DNA of 64,000 nucleotides, taken from assembly GCF_048564905.1 (NCBI RefSeq), contig NC_133008.1:6036453-6100452 (forward strand), written 5' to 3'. Below are positions 1 to 12,000 of the stretch, in pieces (position 1 is the stretch's first letter; the number at the start of each line of letters is the position of its first letter). The stretch is from Vicugna pacos. Lineage: Eukaryota > Chordata > Mammalia > Artiodactyla > Camelidae. Made by a program: the position numbers and the translations under genes. The notes beneath the pieces are model-generated. The model searched no databases and had not been told where the DNA came from. It was given only the letters and a program-made list of their open reading frames with translations.

Positions 1-3000
1 CACTCAGTTCTTTCCTGACTACCTAAATTCCACCCTTACTCCACCCCCGTCCTAACTACAAACTCCCCCACTGTTGTCGAACCTCACGCTCTCCACGTTC
101 CTTATGTGAAGGACTTACTGTCCCTGATACAGGGTTCCTGTTTACTTGTTCTTCTGTTCCTGCCACTACAGCCTAACCCCTCAGCTGCTACATTCAGTGT
201 CTTAACTGCCTGGTGCTAGTTGGTGTTCAGGAACAGGAATTTATTTAAGGTCAAAACATGGAAAATCCCCAGAAGGCGTCAAGTACCAAAGCACTACGTA
301 CCTATCGGAGATCTCCGATAATAGCCTACCGACACTCAACATACCCCAAGTGAGAAATCCCCGTGCCCGCTCTAACTTTCCCACTCTATTGTCCTTCAGA
401 TTTTAAAAAGGTGTCCTCAACATTTCAGTAGGTCACTAGTGGCCACTGTGATCATTCTTACATTTCTATAGCACCCTTTGCAGTTGACAACGTGTTTTCA
501 CATTTGTTACCACATTTTTGTTCATGACACATAACCTGAGAGGTAGGCATCAGTACCATGTTTTGGAACGAGCTCACTGACATTCCAACAAGTCAGACAA
601 GTTTTTCCAAGATCTCACAGTGGGTCAGAACCAGGATGCTACCACGTCTGCTGACTTCAAGTACAGGACCTGCCGAGATCCAAGAGTTCAGGCTCTTCTG
701 ACCTCTTTCCACGGCTATCACCTTGCAATAGGTCATCACTACCCTGCACTCAGCTTCCTTCAAGTTCGGTCGCCATAAAGGTACTCAGTGCCTGCTATTT
801 TCTACCCAAAATGGGCTGTCCTCAGTAAAACATCACTAAACCAAACTGGTGGTATTTTAACCCCACATATTTATTACTAGTCCCCATGCTTTTGCTTCTC
901 CTGAAATGTTCGCTGCAGATCTACTTGACAATCCAAATATAATAATACTTTCAAGTCGCAGGCACTGTCTTTCCAAGGTCAAAGTGGTTAAACAAACAAA
1001 AACACCGGTTTTTTGTGTTTTTCTTTTTTTAGTACAACCTGTTTCTCTCTGAATCTAAGAGTTTTACACATTCATTTATAACAAAGAAGCAAACATCTGG
1101 TCACAGGCCGACCAAGAATTATTTTCTTCAGTTTTTAGAAAATGTAACTTCAGAACCCAAACCGATTCCCTGTGACTTCTAAGCCTTGGCTTTTGCACTA
1201 CATACAGCAGTTTCATTAGGCGAGTCTGGAAAATTAACACAAGTGCACTCTGCAGTGGCATGACATGTAGCACGGAATGACTTTACTAAGTGAGGGTTAA
1301 AGTGAGGAACCAAAATTTTGCTGGGCAAATGTAAAAGTGAGAAAGTGAAGTCAAAACATCCCTCCATTTATGTTTCAACATCACGCAATGCTTACATTTG
1401 AACATAATAACAATAGAAGACAGTACCTCAAAAGCCCGGGATGATTCTGCATCTTTCTTTCCTTTGAATCTTAATGCTGGTGTTGCATCTACAAAATGCA
1501 GTCACAGATACATTAATGAGAACACATACCACTGGGAAGTTTAAGTACACATAAGTCTATCTTGATTCATGAATATGTCAATAAATTAAAGTGGCACGAA
1601 AGAATTTCAGAGGGTTGAAGCATTTTCTGGAAGAAAACTTGGTCGCAGTTGGGATATTTATGAAGGAAGATGGCAAAAGAAAAACACTTAAGAAGAAATG
1701 GCTATCAGATTTGGATCTACACACTTCAGATTTTTTACACGACTTTTTTTTTTTTGAATGGAGGTACCGGGAATTGAACCCAGGACCTCGTGCATGCTAA
1801 ACGTGTGCTCTCCCACTGAGCTATACCCTCCCCCCTCCAACCACACTAGCTTTTAAGCAGAGAAGAAAACCCATAGATGCTCCCTGACTTCCCACCTCTG
1901 TCACCTTTGTGTGCTCCGTCTCCATCAGCAGAAATCAACTTGCTCTGATCTGCCTTCTCCTTTAGAACACCGTTAACTGCCCGAGTGCCGGTCTCTTTTC
2001 CCCCAGTTTTTGGCTTTGCTGCCTCTCCCTATAAAAACAAAACACAATGTCACAAAAACCCAACATCAGAAAACATCATATTCCTACACTTGGTCATTCA
2101 ATCAATCAGTCAGGAAGACAACATATAGTTACTGTATCCATCAAATCATAGGCATTCTCCTGGGAGAAGCTGGCAATATACATAAAAGACAGATTCTGCT
2201 CTACACTCTAGGGGAGGTAGAGACACATGAAAACGAATCAACACAGACAAGTTATCATTCAACAGCTCTACACCTGAAGTGAACAGATACAGTAAGGGCA
2301 CAAAGGAGAGAAGAGACTTGCTGCATGCCAATAGCTCCGGGAATGCTGGGAAGACCAGACTGTGTCTTAAAAGACAGACCCAGTGCAAAGAGCAGATGTG
2401 AAGGGGGTTCTAAAAAGGGCAGCCTGAGCCGAAGGTCGAGGTGTGAAACAGCATGATAAGTCACATGGAAAACTAGAACTCAGTTACTGGGGACGGAATG
2501 GAGAGACAAAATTTGCTAGATTAAATATAAGACATCACTTCATTAATTTAAATGTGAGGCTATCTAAAAAAATAACTTCAAGTTAAAACTAGCTTCCATA
2601 GGGAACTGTATTCAAAATCTCACAAAAAAACTATAATGGGAAAGAAAGAAAAATTGGTTATATATACATATATATATATAACCAAATCACTTTACTGCAC
2701 ACCTGTAACTCACACAATACTGTACATCAACTACACTTGAATTAAAAAACAAACTTCTATAACCAAAAAGAAAAAAGGTTAGGGTCAAATTTTCTTTCTG
2801 TTGTTCATAAAATCAGCTCTATGTCCTTCAGAAGAGTCTGAGCACTTTCTTCCATGACCTGACTTTTCCTTCTCTTAATTTGAATTAGAGATAATTTCTG
2901 TCATAATGTGTGCTATAGAGTTCCTGCTCTCACTTAACCCCACTATTTCTGCTGTGTCTGTATAATCATCTCTCTCATTTTGACACTCATACATCTTGTC

Positions 3001-6000
3001 CTTATTAGATGAATGCTTCCCCTTTGTACCCCTGCCCATCTTCATATTCATCCAGCTGTTCTTTCCTGTTGCTCTCTTACTCTTTCTTTTCTTAATGGCG
3101 TATCTGAGAACTGTTTATTGCCACCAACCTTTACAAATCTCAGTCCTGCACGTGTACCTCTCTTGTTGTCACACTGTTTTCTATTGTGATCTTGAGGACT
3201 TCCATTCCTCTGTAGGATCCTTTTCATCCCCATGAGAATCAGGGGGACGGTAAGTGAAAAAGCACAGGAAGGAAAAGTTAAAAACAAAACGGCTTACCTC
3301 TGAAACACCAAGGACTACTGAAGACGTGAGAGGTTCCGGTGCTGGGAAGGCAGGATGAGAAAAGCCTGAAACTTCACTGGATGGTTGGGAAAAGGTTCTA
3401 ACTGCATCTTCATTTTCACTATTAGAATTATGGTCCTCAAAGACGGTGCTAGTTCCTGGTTTCAAAACACCATCTTTTGCCTCTGCTGTAGTGAAAACAA
3501 GGTACAGTAGATGAAATGATCTGTAATTTCTCATCAGTGAAAACACAAAAAGACAGTCTTCAAATAACTTACTGTTTATCACGGGTTCTTCCCAGGCCCG
3601 AATTAGCTTGGCAAATCTTGGATGCCGGACTTTCTAGAGAAGAAAATTGCAGCTTTAAGAACAACAAATATGAAACTGAATAAAGTAACTGTAACATTCC
3701 CCATTCCTAGATGATCTAACAAAGAGCGCTGGCTTTGGAGTCATTCAGATATGGATTCAAGTCCCGGGTCTGTCATTTACCAACCTACATCTTCTCATGG
3801 GGTGAGGATTATGACAGATGACCTCAGGGGTCCCAAAATGTTACTTTCTTTACCCCTCATTGATTATTATACAAACACTATGGTATCCATTAGATGACTT
3901 TCTTGACCAAAATGATCTAGAACAAAATCTTATACCTGATAGTTTAGAGTCGTATTGAAAAACCTCACATTAAGAAATTTAAAGTGGTGGTTGTATTTTG
4001 AAATGTGTTTGCATGATTTATATATGTGTGAATGATCTCTCATGGGGGAAATATGAGAGTTTACTTTTTAGCAGTATCTTATTTGGATGAGTTAGAACAG
4101 CAAACAGTATAAGCTACTTCTATTCCATTCGCCAAAAAGCTACAGACAAATGGTTGTTCATAGTCAGTTACTTCTAAGAAAGAGGAATAAGAACAAAAGT
4201 AATTCTGAGGGGCAATGACTCATGAGTGAAAGCCACACACATAGTAAACAGAAAGCTGTCACTAAATATGTTCACAGAGGCAGAGTGAGATGGACTGAAA
4301 GAGCAGACACCGAGGAAGTGTTTTCTGCAGAGAAATATTAGGTTTGGGGAAAATCATTAAAAAAAAAAAGTGGGGAGGAGGAAGAAAAGAAAAAATGAGA
4401 CATGACTAGTGAAGTACAAACTTAAGGCAAGTAAAAAGGAAAATGTAAGTATAACAAGGCATGTGGAGAAATATATATATTTCAGCATTTATATATAATA
4501 GATCAGGGATGTATCAGTATTGTTAGGGATATACGATGAGTGAAAGCCTCTGTTTTACCTTTTTATTATATATATATAAAAATATATAAGTTATATATGC
4601 AAGTATATATATTATTCAGCAAATTTTATAAAAATATGAAAATATATGGCCTATAAAACATATATATAAAACAAAGGCCTTTCTTCATAGTATATCCCCA
4701 ATAATACTGACTTGTATTACCCCACAACTGTTTGTTTGTAAACACTGCTATAAGTAACAGTTAAATTTTGTCACTGTAAGTCACTCAATTGAACATGGTC
4801 ATCTCTCACCACCCACTGTTCTCTGTCTGGAACGTCCCTCCCCTGGACCTTCGTGTGACTGGCTCCTTCCTGTCCGTCACCTGGCAGCTTTGGTCACACT
4901 CAGTTCTTTCCTGACTACCTAAATTCCACCCTTACTCCACCCCCGTCCTAACTACAAACTCCCCCACTGTTGTCGAACCTCACGCTCTCCACGTTCCTTA
5001 TGTGAAGGACTTACTGTCCCTGATACAGGGTTCCTGTTTACTTGTTCTTCTGTTCCTGCCACTACAGCCTAACCCCTCAGCTGCTACATTCAGTGTCTTA
5101 ACTGCCTGGTGCTAGTTGGTGTTCAGGAACAGGAATTTATTTAAGGTCAAAACATGGAAAATCCCCAGAAGGCGTCAAGTACCAAAGCACTACGTACCTA
5201 TCGGAGATCTCCGATAATAGCCTACCGACACTCAACATACCCCAAGTGAGAAATCCCCGTGCCCGCTCTAACTTTCCCACTCTATTGTCCTTCAGATTTT
5301 AAAAAGGTGTCCTCAACATTTCAGTAGGTCACTAGTGGCCACTGTGATCATTCTTACATTTCTATAGCACCCTTTGCAGTTGACAACGTGTTTTCACATT
5401 TGTTACCACATTTTTGTTCATGACACATAACCTGAGAGGTAGGCATCAGTACCATGTTTTGGAACGAGCTCACTGACATTCCAACAAGTCAGACAAGTTT
5501 TTCCAAGATCTCACAGTGGGTCAGAACCAGGATGCTACCACGTCTGCTGACTTCAAGTATAGGACCTGCCGAGATCCAAGAGTTCAGGCTCTTCTGACCT
5601 CTTTCCACGGCTATCACCTTGCAATAGGTCATCACTACCTTGTACTTAGCTTCCTTCAAGTTCGGTCGCCATAAAGGTACTCAGTGCATGCTATTTTCTA
5701 CCCAAAATGGGCTGTCCTCAGTAAAACATCACTAAACCAAACTGGTGGTATTTTAATCCCACATATTTATTACTATTCCCCATGCTTTTGCTTCTCCTGA
5801 AATGTTCGCTGCAGATCTACTTGACAATCCAAATATAATAATACTTTCAAGTCGCAGGCACTGTCTTTCCAAGGTCAAAGTGGTTAAACAAACAAAAACA
5901 CCGGTTTTTTTTTTTTTTTTTTTTTTTTTAGTACAACCTGTTTCTCTCTGAATCTAAGAGTTTTACACATTCATTTATAACAAAGAAACAAACATCTGGT

Positions 6001-9000
6001 CACAGGCCGACCAAGAATTATTTTCTTCAGTTTTTAGAAAATGTAACTTCAGAACCCAAACCGATTCCCTGTGACTTCTAAGCCTTGGCTTTTGCACTAC
6101 ATACAGCAGTTTCATTAGGCGAGTCTGGAAAATTAACACAAGTGCACTCTGCAGTGGCATGACATGTAGCACGGAATGACTTTACTAAGTGAGGGTTAAA
6201 GTGAGGAACCAAAATTTTGCTGGGCAAATGTAAAAGTGAGAAAGTGAAGTCAAAACATCCCTCCATTTATGTTTCAACATCACGCAATGCTTACATTTGA
6301 ACATAATAACAATAGAAGACAGTACCTCAAAAGCCCGGGATGATTCTGCATCTTTCTTTCCTTTGAATCTTAATGCTGGTGTTGCATCTACAAAATGCAG
6401 TCACAGATACATTAATGAGAACACATACCACTGGGAAGTTTAAGTACACATAAGTCTATCTTGATTCATGAATATGTCAATAAATTAAAGTGGCACGAAA
6501 GAATTTCAGAGGGTTGAAGCATTTTCTGGAAGAAAACTTGGTCGCAGTTGGGATATTTATGAAGGAAGATGGCAAAAGAAAAACACTTAAGAAGAAATGG
6601 CTATCAGATTTGGATCTACACACTTCAGATTTTTTACACGACTTTTTTTTTTTTGAATGGAGGTACCGGGAATTGAACCCAGGACCTCGTGCATGCTAAA
6701 CGTGTGCTCTCCCACTGAGCTATACCCTCCCCCCTCCAACCACACTAGCTTTTAAGCAGAGAAGAAAACCCATAGATGCTCCCTGACTTCCCACCTCTGT
6801 CACCTTTGTGTGCTCCGTCTCCATCAGCAGAAATCAACTTGCTCTGATCTGCCTTCTCCTTTAGAACACCGTTAACTGCCCGAGTGCCGGTCTCTTTTCC
6901 CCCAGTTTTTGGCTTTGCTGCCTCTCCCTATAAAAACAAAACACAATGTCACAAAAACCCAACATCAGAAAACATCATATTCCTACACTTGGTCATTCAA
7001 TCAATCAGTCAGGAAGACAACATATAGTTACTGTATCCATCAAATCATAGGCATTCTCCTGGGAGAAGCTGGCAATATACATAAAAGACAGATTCTGCTC
7101 TACACTCTAGGGGAGGTAGAGACACATGAAAACGAATCAACACAGACAAGTTATCATTCAACAGCTCTACACCTGAAGTGAACAGATACAGTAAGGGCAC
7201 AAAGGAGAGAAGAGACTTGCTGCATGCCAATAGCTCCGGGAATGCTGGGAAGACCAGACTGTGTCTTAAAAGACAGACCCAGTGCAAAGAGCAGATGTGA
7301 AGGGGGTTCTAAAAAGGGCAGCCTGAGCCGAAGGTCGAGGTGTGAAACAGCATGATAAGTCACATGGAAAACTAGAACTCAGTTACTGGGGACGGAATGG
7401 AGAGACAAAATTTGCTAGATTAAATATAAGACATCACTTCATTAATTTAAATGTGAGGCTATCTAAAAAAATAACTTCAAGTTAAAACTAGCTTCCATAG
7501 GGAACTGTATTCAATATCTCACAAAAAAACTATAATGGAAAAGAAAGAAAAATTGGTTATATATACATATATATATATAACCAAATCACTTTACTGCACA
7601 CCTGTAACTCATACAATACTGTACATCAACTACACTTGAATTAAAAAACAAACTTCTATAACCAAAAAGAAAAAAGGTTAGGGTCAAATTTTCTTTCTGT
7701 TGTTCATAAAATCAGCTCTATGTCCTTCAGAAGAGTCTGAGCACTTTCTTCCATGACCTGACTTTTCCTTCTCTTAATTTGAATTAGAGATAATTTCTGT
7801 CATAATGTGTGCTATAGAGTTCCTGCTCTCACTTAACCCCACTATTTCTGCTGTGTCTGTATAATCATCTCTCTCATTTTGACACTCATACATCTCGTCC
7901 TTATTAGATGAACGCTTCCCCTTTGTACCCCTGCCCATCTTCATATTCATCCAGCTGTTCTTTCCTGTTGCTCTCTTACTCTTTCTTTTCTTAATGGCGT
8001 ATCTGAGAACTGTTTATTGCCACCAACCTTTACAAATCTCAGTCCTGCACGTGTACCTCTCTTGTTGTCACACTGTTTTCTATTGTGATCTTGAGGACTT
8101 CCATTCCTCTGTAGGATCCTTTTCATCCCCATGAGAATCAGGGGGACGGTAAGTGAAAAAGCACAGGAAGGAAAAGTTAAAAACAAAACGGCTTACCTCT
8201 GAAACACCAAGGACTACTGAAGACGTGAGAGGTTCCGGTGCTGGGAAGGCAGGATGAGAAAAGCCTGAAACTTCACTGGATGGTTGGGAAAAGGTTCTAA
8301 CTGCATCTTCATTTTCACTATTAGAATTATGGTCCTCAAAGACGGTGCTAGTTCCTGGTTTCAAAACACCATCTTTTGCCTCTGCTGTAGTGAAAACAAG
8401 GTACAGTAGATGAAATGATCTGTAATTTCTCATCAGTGAAAACACAAAAAGACAGTCTTCAAATAACTTACTGTTTATCACGGGTTCTTCCCAGGCCCGA
8501 ATTAGCTTGGCAAATCTTGGATGCCGGACTTTCTAGAGAAGAAAATTGCAGCTTTAAGAACAACAAATATGAAACTGAATAAAGTAACTGTAACATTCCC
8601 CATTCCTAGATGATCTAACAAAGAGCGCTGGCTTTGGAGTCATTCAGATATGGATTCAAGTCCCGGGTCTGTCATTTACCAACCTACATCTTCTCATGGG
8701 GTGAGGATTATGACAGATGACCTCAGGGGTCCCAAAATGTTACTTTCTTTACCCCTCATTGATTATTATACAAACACTATGGTATCCATTAGATGACTTT
8801 CTTGACCAAAATGATCTAGAACAAAATCTTATACCTGATAGTTTAGAGTCGTATTGAAAAACCTCACATTAAGAAATTTAAAGTGGTGGTTGTATTTTGA
8901 AATGTGTTTGCATGATTTATATATGTGTGAATGATCTCTCATGGGGGAAATATGAGAGTTTACTTTTTAGCAGTATCTTATTTGGATGAGTTAGAACAGC

Positions 9001-12000
9001 AAACAGTATAAGCTACTTCTATTCCATTCGCCAAAAAGCTACAGACAAATGGTTGTTCATAGTCAGTTACTTCTAAGAAAGAGGAATAAGAACAAAAGTA
9101 ATTCTGAGGGGCAATGACTCATGAGTGAAAGCCACACACATAGTAAACAGAAAGCTGTCACTAAATATGTTCACAGAGGCAGAGTGAGATGGACTGAAAG
9201 AGCAGACACCGAGGAAGTGTTTTCTGCAGAGAAATATTAGGTTTGGGGAAAATCATTAAAAAAAAAAAGTGGGGAGGAGGAAGAAAAGAAAAAATGAGAC
9301 ATGACTAGTGAAGTACAAACTTAAGGCAAGTAAAAAGGAAAATGTAAGTATAACAAGGCATGTGGAGAAATATATATATTTCAGCATTTATATATAATAG
9401 ATCAGGGATGTATCAGTATTGTTAGGGATATACGATGAGTGAAAGCCTCTGTTTTACCTTTTTATTATATATATATAAAAATATATAAGTTATATATGCA
9501 AGTATATATATTATTCAGCAAATTTTATAAAAATATGAAAATATATGGCCTATAAAACATATATATAAAACAAAGGCCTTTCTTCATAGTATATCCCCAA
9601 TAATACTGACTTGTATTACCCCACAACTGTTTGTTTGTAAACACTGCTATAAGTAACAGTTAAATTTTGTCACTGTAAGTCACTCAATTGAACATGGTCA
9701 TCTCTCACCACCCACTGTTCTCTGTCTGGAACGTCCCTCCCCTGGACCTTCGTGTGACTGGCTCCTTCCTGTCCGTCACCTGGCAGCTTTGGTCACACTC
9801 AGTTCTTTCCTGACTACCTAAATTCCACCCTTACTCCACCCCCGTCCTAACTACAAACTCCCCCACTGTTGTCGAACCTCACGCTCTCCACGTTCCTTAT
9901 GTGAAGGACTTACTGTCCCTGATACAGGGTTCCTGTTTACTTGTTCTTCTGTTCCTGCCACTACAGCCTAACCCCTCAGCTGCTACATTCAGTGTCTTAA
10001 CTGCCTGGTGCTAGTTGGTGTTCAGGAACAGGAATTTATTTAAGGTCAAAACATGGAAAATCCCCAGAAGGCGTCAAGTACCAAAGCACTACGTACCTAT
10101 CGGAGATCTCCGATAATAGCCTACCGACACTCAACATACCCCAAGTGAGAAATCCCCGTGCCCGCTCTAACTCTCCCACTCTATTGTCCTTCAGATTTTA
10201 AAAAGGTGTCCTCAACATTTCAGTAGGTCACTAGTGGCCACTGTGATCATTCTTACATTTCTATAGCACCCTTTGCAGTTGACAACGTGTTTTCACATTT
10301 GTTACCACATTTTTGTTCATGACACATAACCTGAGAGGTAGGCATCAGTACCATGTTTTGGAACGAGCTCACTGACATTCCAACAAGTCAGACAAGTTTT
10401 TCCAAGATCTCACAGTGGGTCAGAACCAGGATGCTACCACGTCTGCTGACTTCAAGTACAGGACCTGCCGAGATCCAAGAGTTCAGGCTCTTCTGACCTC
10501 TTTCCACGGCTATCACCTTGCAATAGGTCATCACTACCTTGTACTTAGCTTCCTTCAAGTTCGGTCGCCATAAAGGTACTCAGTGCATGCTATTTTCTAC
10601 CCAAAATGGGCTGTCCTCAGTAAAACATCACTAAACCAAACTGGTGGTATTTTAATCCCACATATTTATTACTATTCCCCATGCTTTTGCTTCTCCTGAA
10701 ATGTTCGCTGCAGATCTACTTGACAATCCAAATATAATAATACTTTCAAGTCGCAGGCACTGTCTTTCCAAGGTCAAAGTGGTTAAACAAACAAAAACAC
10801 CGGTTTTTTGTGTTTTTTTTTTTTTTTTTAGTACAACCTGTTTCTCTCTGAATCTAAGAGTTTTACACATTCATTTATAACAAAGAAACAAACATCTGGT
10901 CACAGGCCGACCAAGAATTATTTTCTTCAGTTTTTAGAAAATGTAACTTCAGAACCCAAACCGATTCCCTGTGACTTCTAAGCCTTGGCTTTTGCACTAC
11001 ATACAGCAGTTTCATTAGGCGAGTCTGGAAAATTAACACAAGTGCACTCTGCAGTGGCATGACATGTAGCACGGAATGACTTTACTAAGTGAGGGTTAAA
11101 GTGAGGAACCAAAATTTTGCTGGGCAAATGTAAAAGTGAGAAAGTGAAGTCAAAACATCCCTCCATTTATGTTTCAACATCACGCAATGCTTACATTTGA
11201 ACATAATAACAATAGAAGACAGTACCTCAAAAGCCCGGGATGATTCTGCATCTTTCTTTCCTTTGAATCTTAATGCTGGTGTTGCATCTACAAAATGCAG
11301 TCACAGATACATTAATGAGAACACATACCACTGGGAAGTTTAAGTACACATAAGTCTATCTTGATTCATGAATATGTCAATAAATTAAAGTGGCACGAAA
11401 GAATTTCAGAGGGTTGAAGCATTTTCTGGAAGAAAACTTGGTCGCAGTTGGGATATTTATGAAGGAAGATGGCAAAAGAAAAACACTTAAGAAGAAATGG
11501 CTATCAGATTTGGATCTACACACTTCAGATTTTTTACACGACTTTTTTTTTTTTTGAATGGAGGTACCGGGAATTGAACCCAGGACCTCGTGCATGCTAA
11601 ACGTGTGCTCTCCCACTGAGCTATACCCTCCCCCCTCCAACCACACTAGCTTTTAAGCAGAGAAGAAAACCCATAGATGCTCCCTGACTTCCCACCTCTG
11701 TCACCTTTGTGTGCTCCGTCTCCATCAGTAGAAATCAACTTGCTCTGATCTGCCTTCTCCTTTAGAACACCGTTAACTGCCCGAGTGCCGGTCTCTTTTC
11801 CCCCAGTTTTTGGCTTTGCTGCCTCTCCCTATAAAAACAAAACACAATGTCACAAAAACCCAACATCAGAAAACATCATATTCCTACACTTGGTCATTCA
11901 ATCAATCAGTCAGGAAGACAACATATAGTTACTGTATCCATCAAATCATAGGCATTCTCCTGGGAGAAGCTGGCAATATACATAAAAGACAGATTCTGCT

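Larger units (their letters stand above)
1..4809. repeat. 4.9-kb tandem unit 1 (left end off window)
   Basis: Nearly identical to 4897-9708 and 9796-14610. About 87 bp of the unit's left end, present as 4810-4896 in unit 2, are not in the window. It holds exons A, B, D and C, a camelid SINE, an L1 3' end and MIR pieces. It differs from units 2 and 3 at about a dozen single bases (near 750-860, 2605-2690 and 2996-3012), so it is the more distant copy. Confidence 0.97.
4810..9708. repeat. 4.9-kb tandem unit 2
   Basis: A complete 4,899-bp unit, from CACCCACTG after the preceding CATCTCTCAC to the next CATCTCTCAC. It has a pure run of about 28 T at about 5907-5931 where units 1 and 3 have TTTTTTGTG followed by T-rich sequence. 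It shares unit 3's bases at most sites where unit 1 differs. Confidence 0.97.

Noticed and set aside
1591-1800. Short plus-strand frame starting ARKNFRGLKHF, repeated in unit 2
   Set aside because: It ends inside the SINE, lies on the strand opposite to the gene and crosses intron sequence only.
1743-1836. tRNA-Ala gene
   Set aside because: A and B boxes are present, but it has a tail and a SINE body, it is copied three times only because the unit is, and it matches the camelid SINE pattern.
10880-11170. Extra exons of the ANKRD26-like gene downstream of exon C within the unit
   Set aside because: Short open frames are present, but none has paired splice sites with a fitting phase and family similarity.
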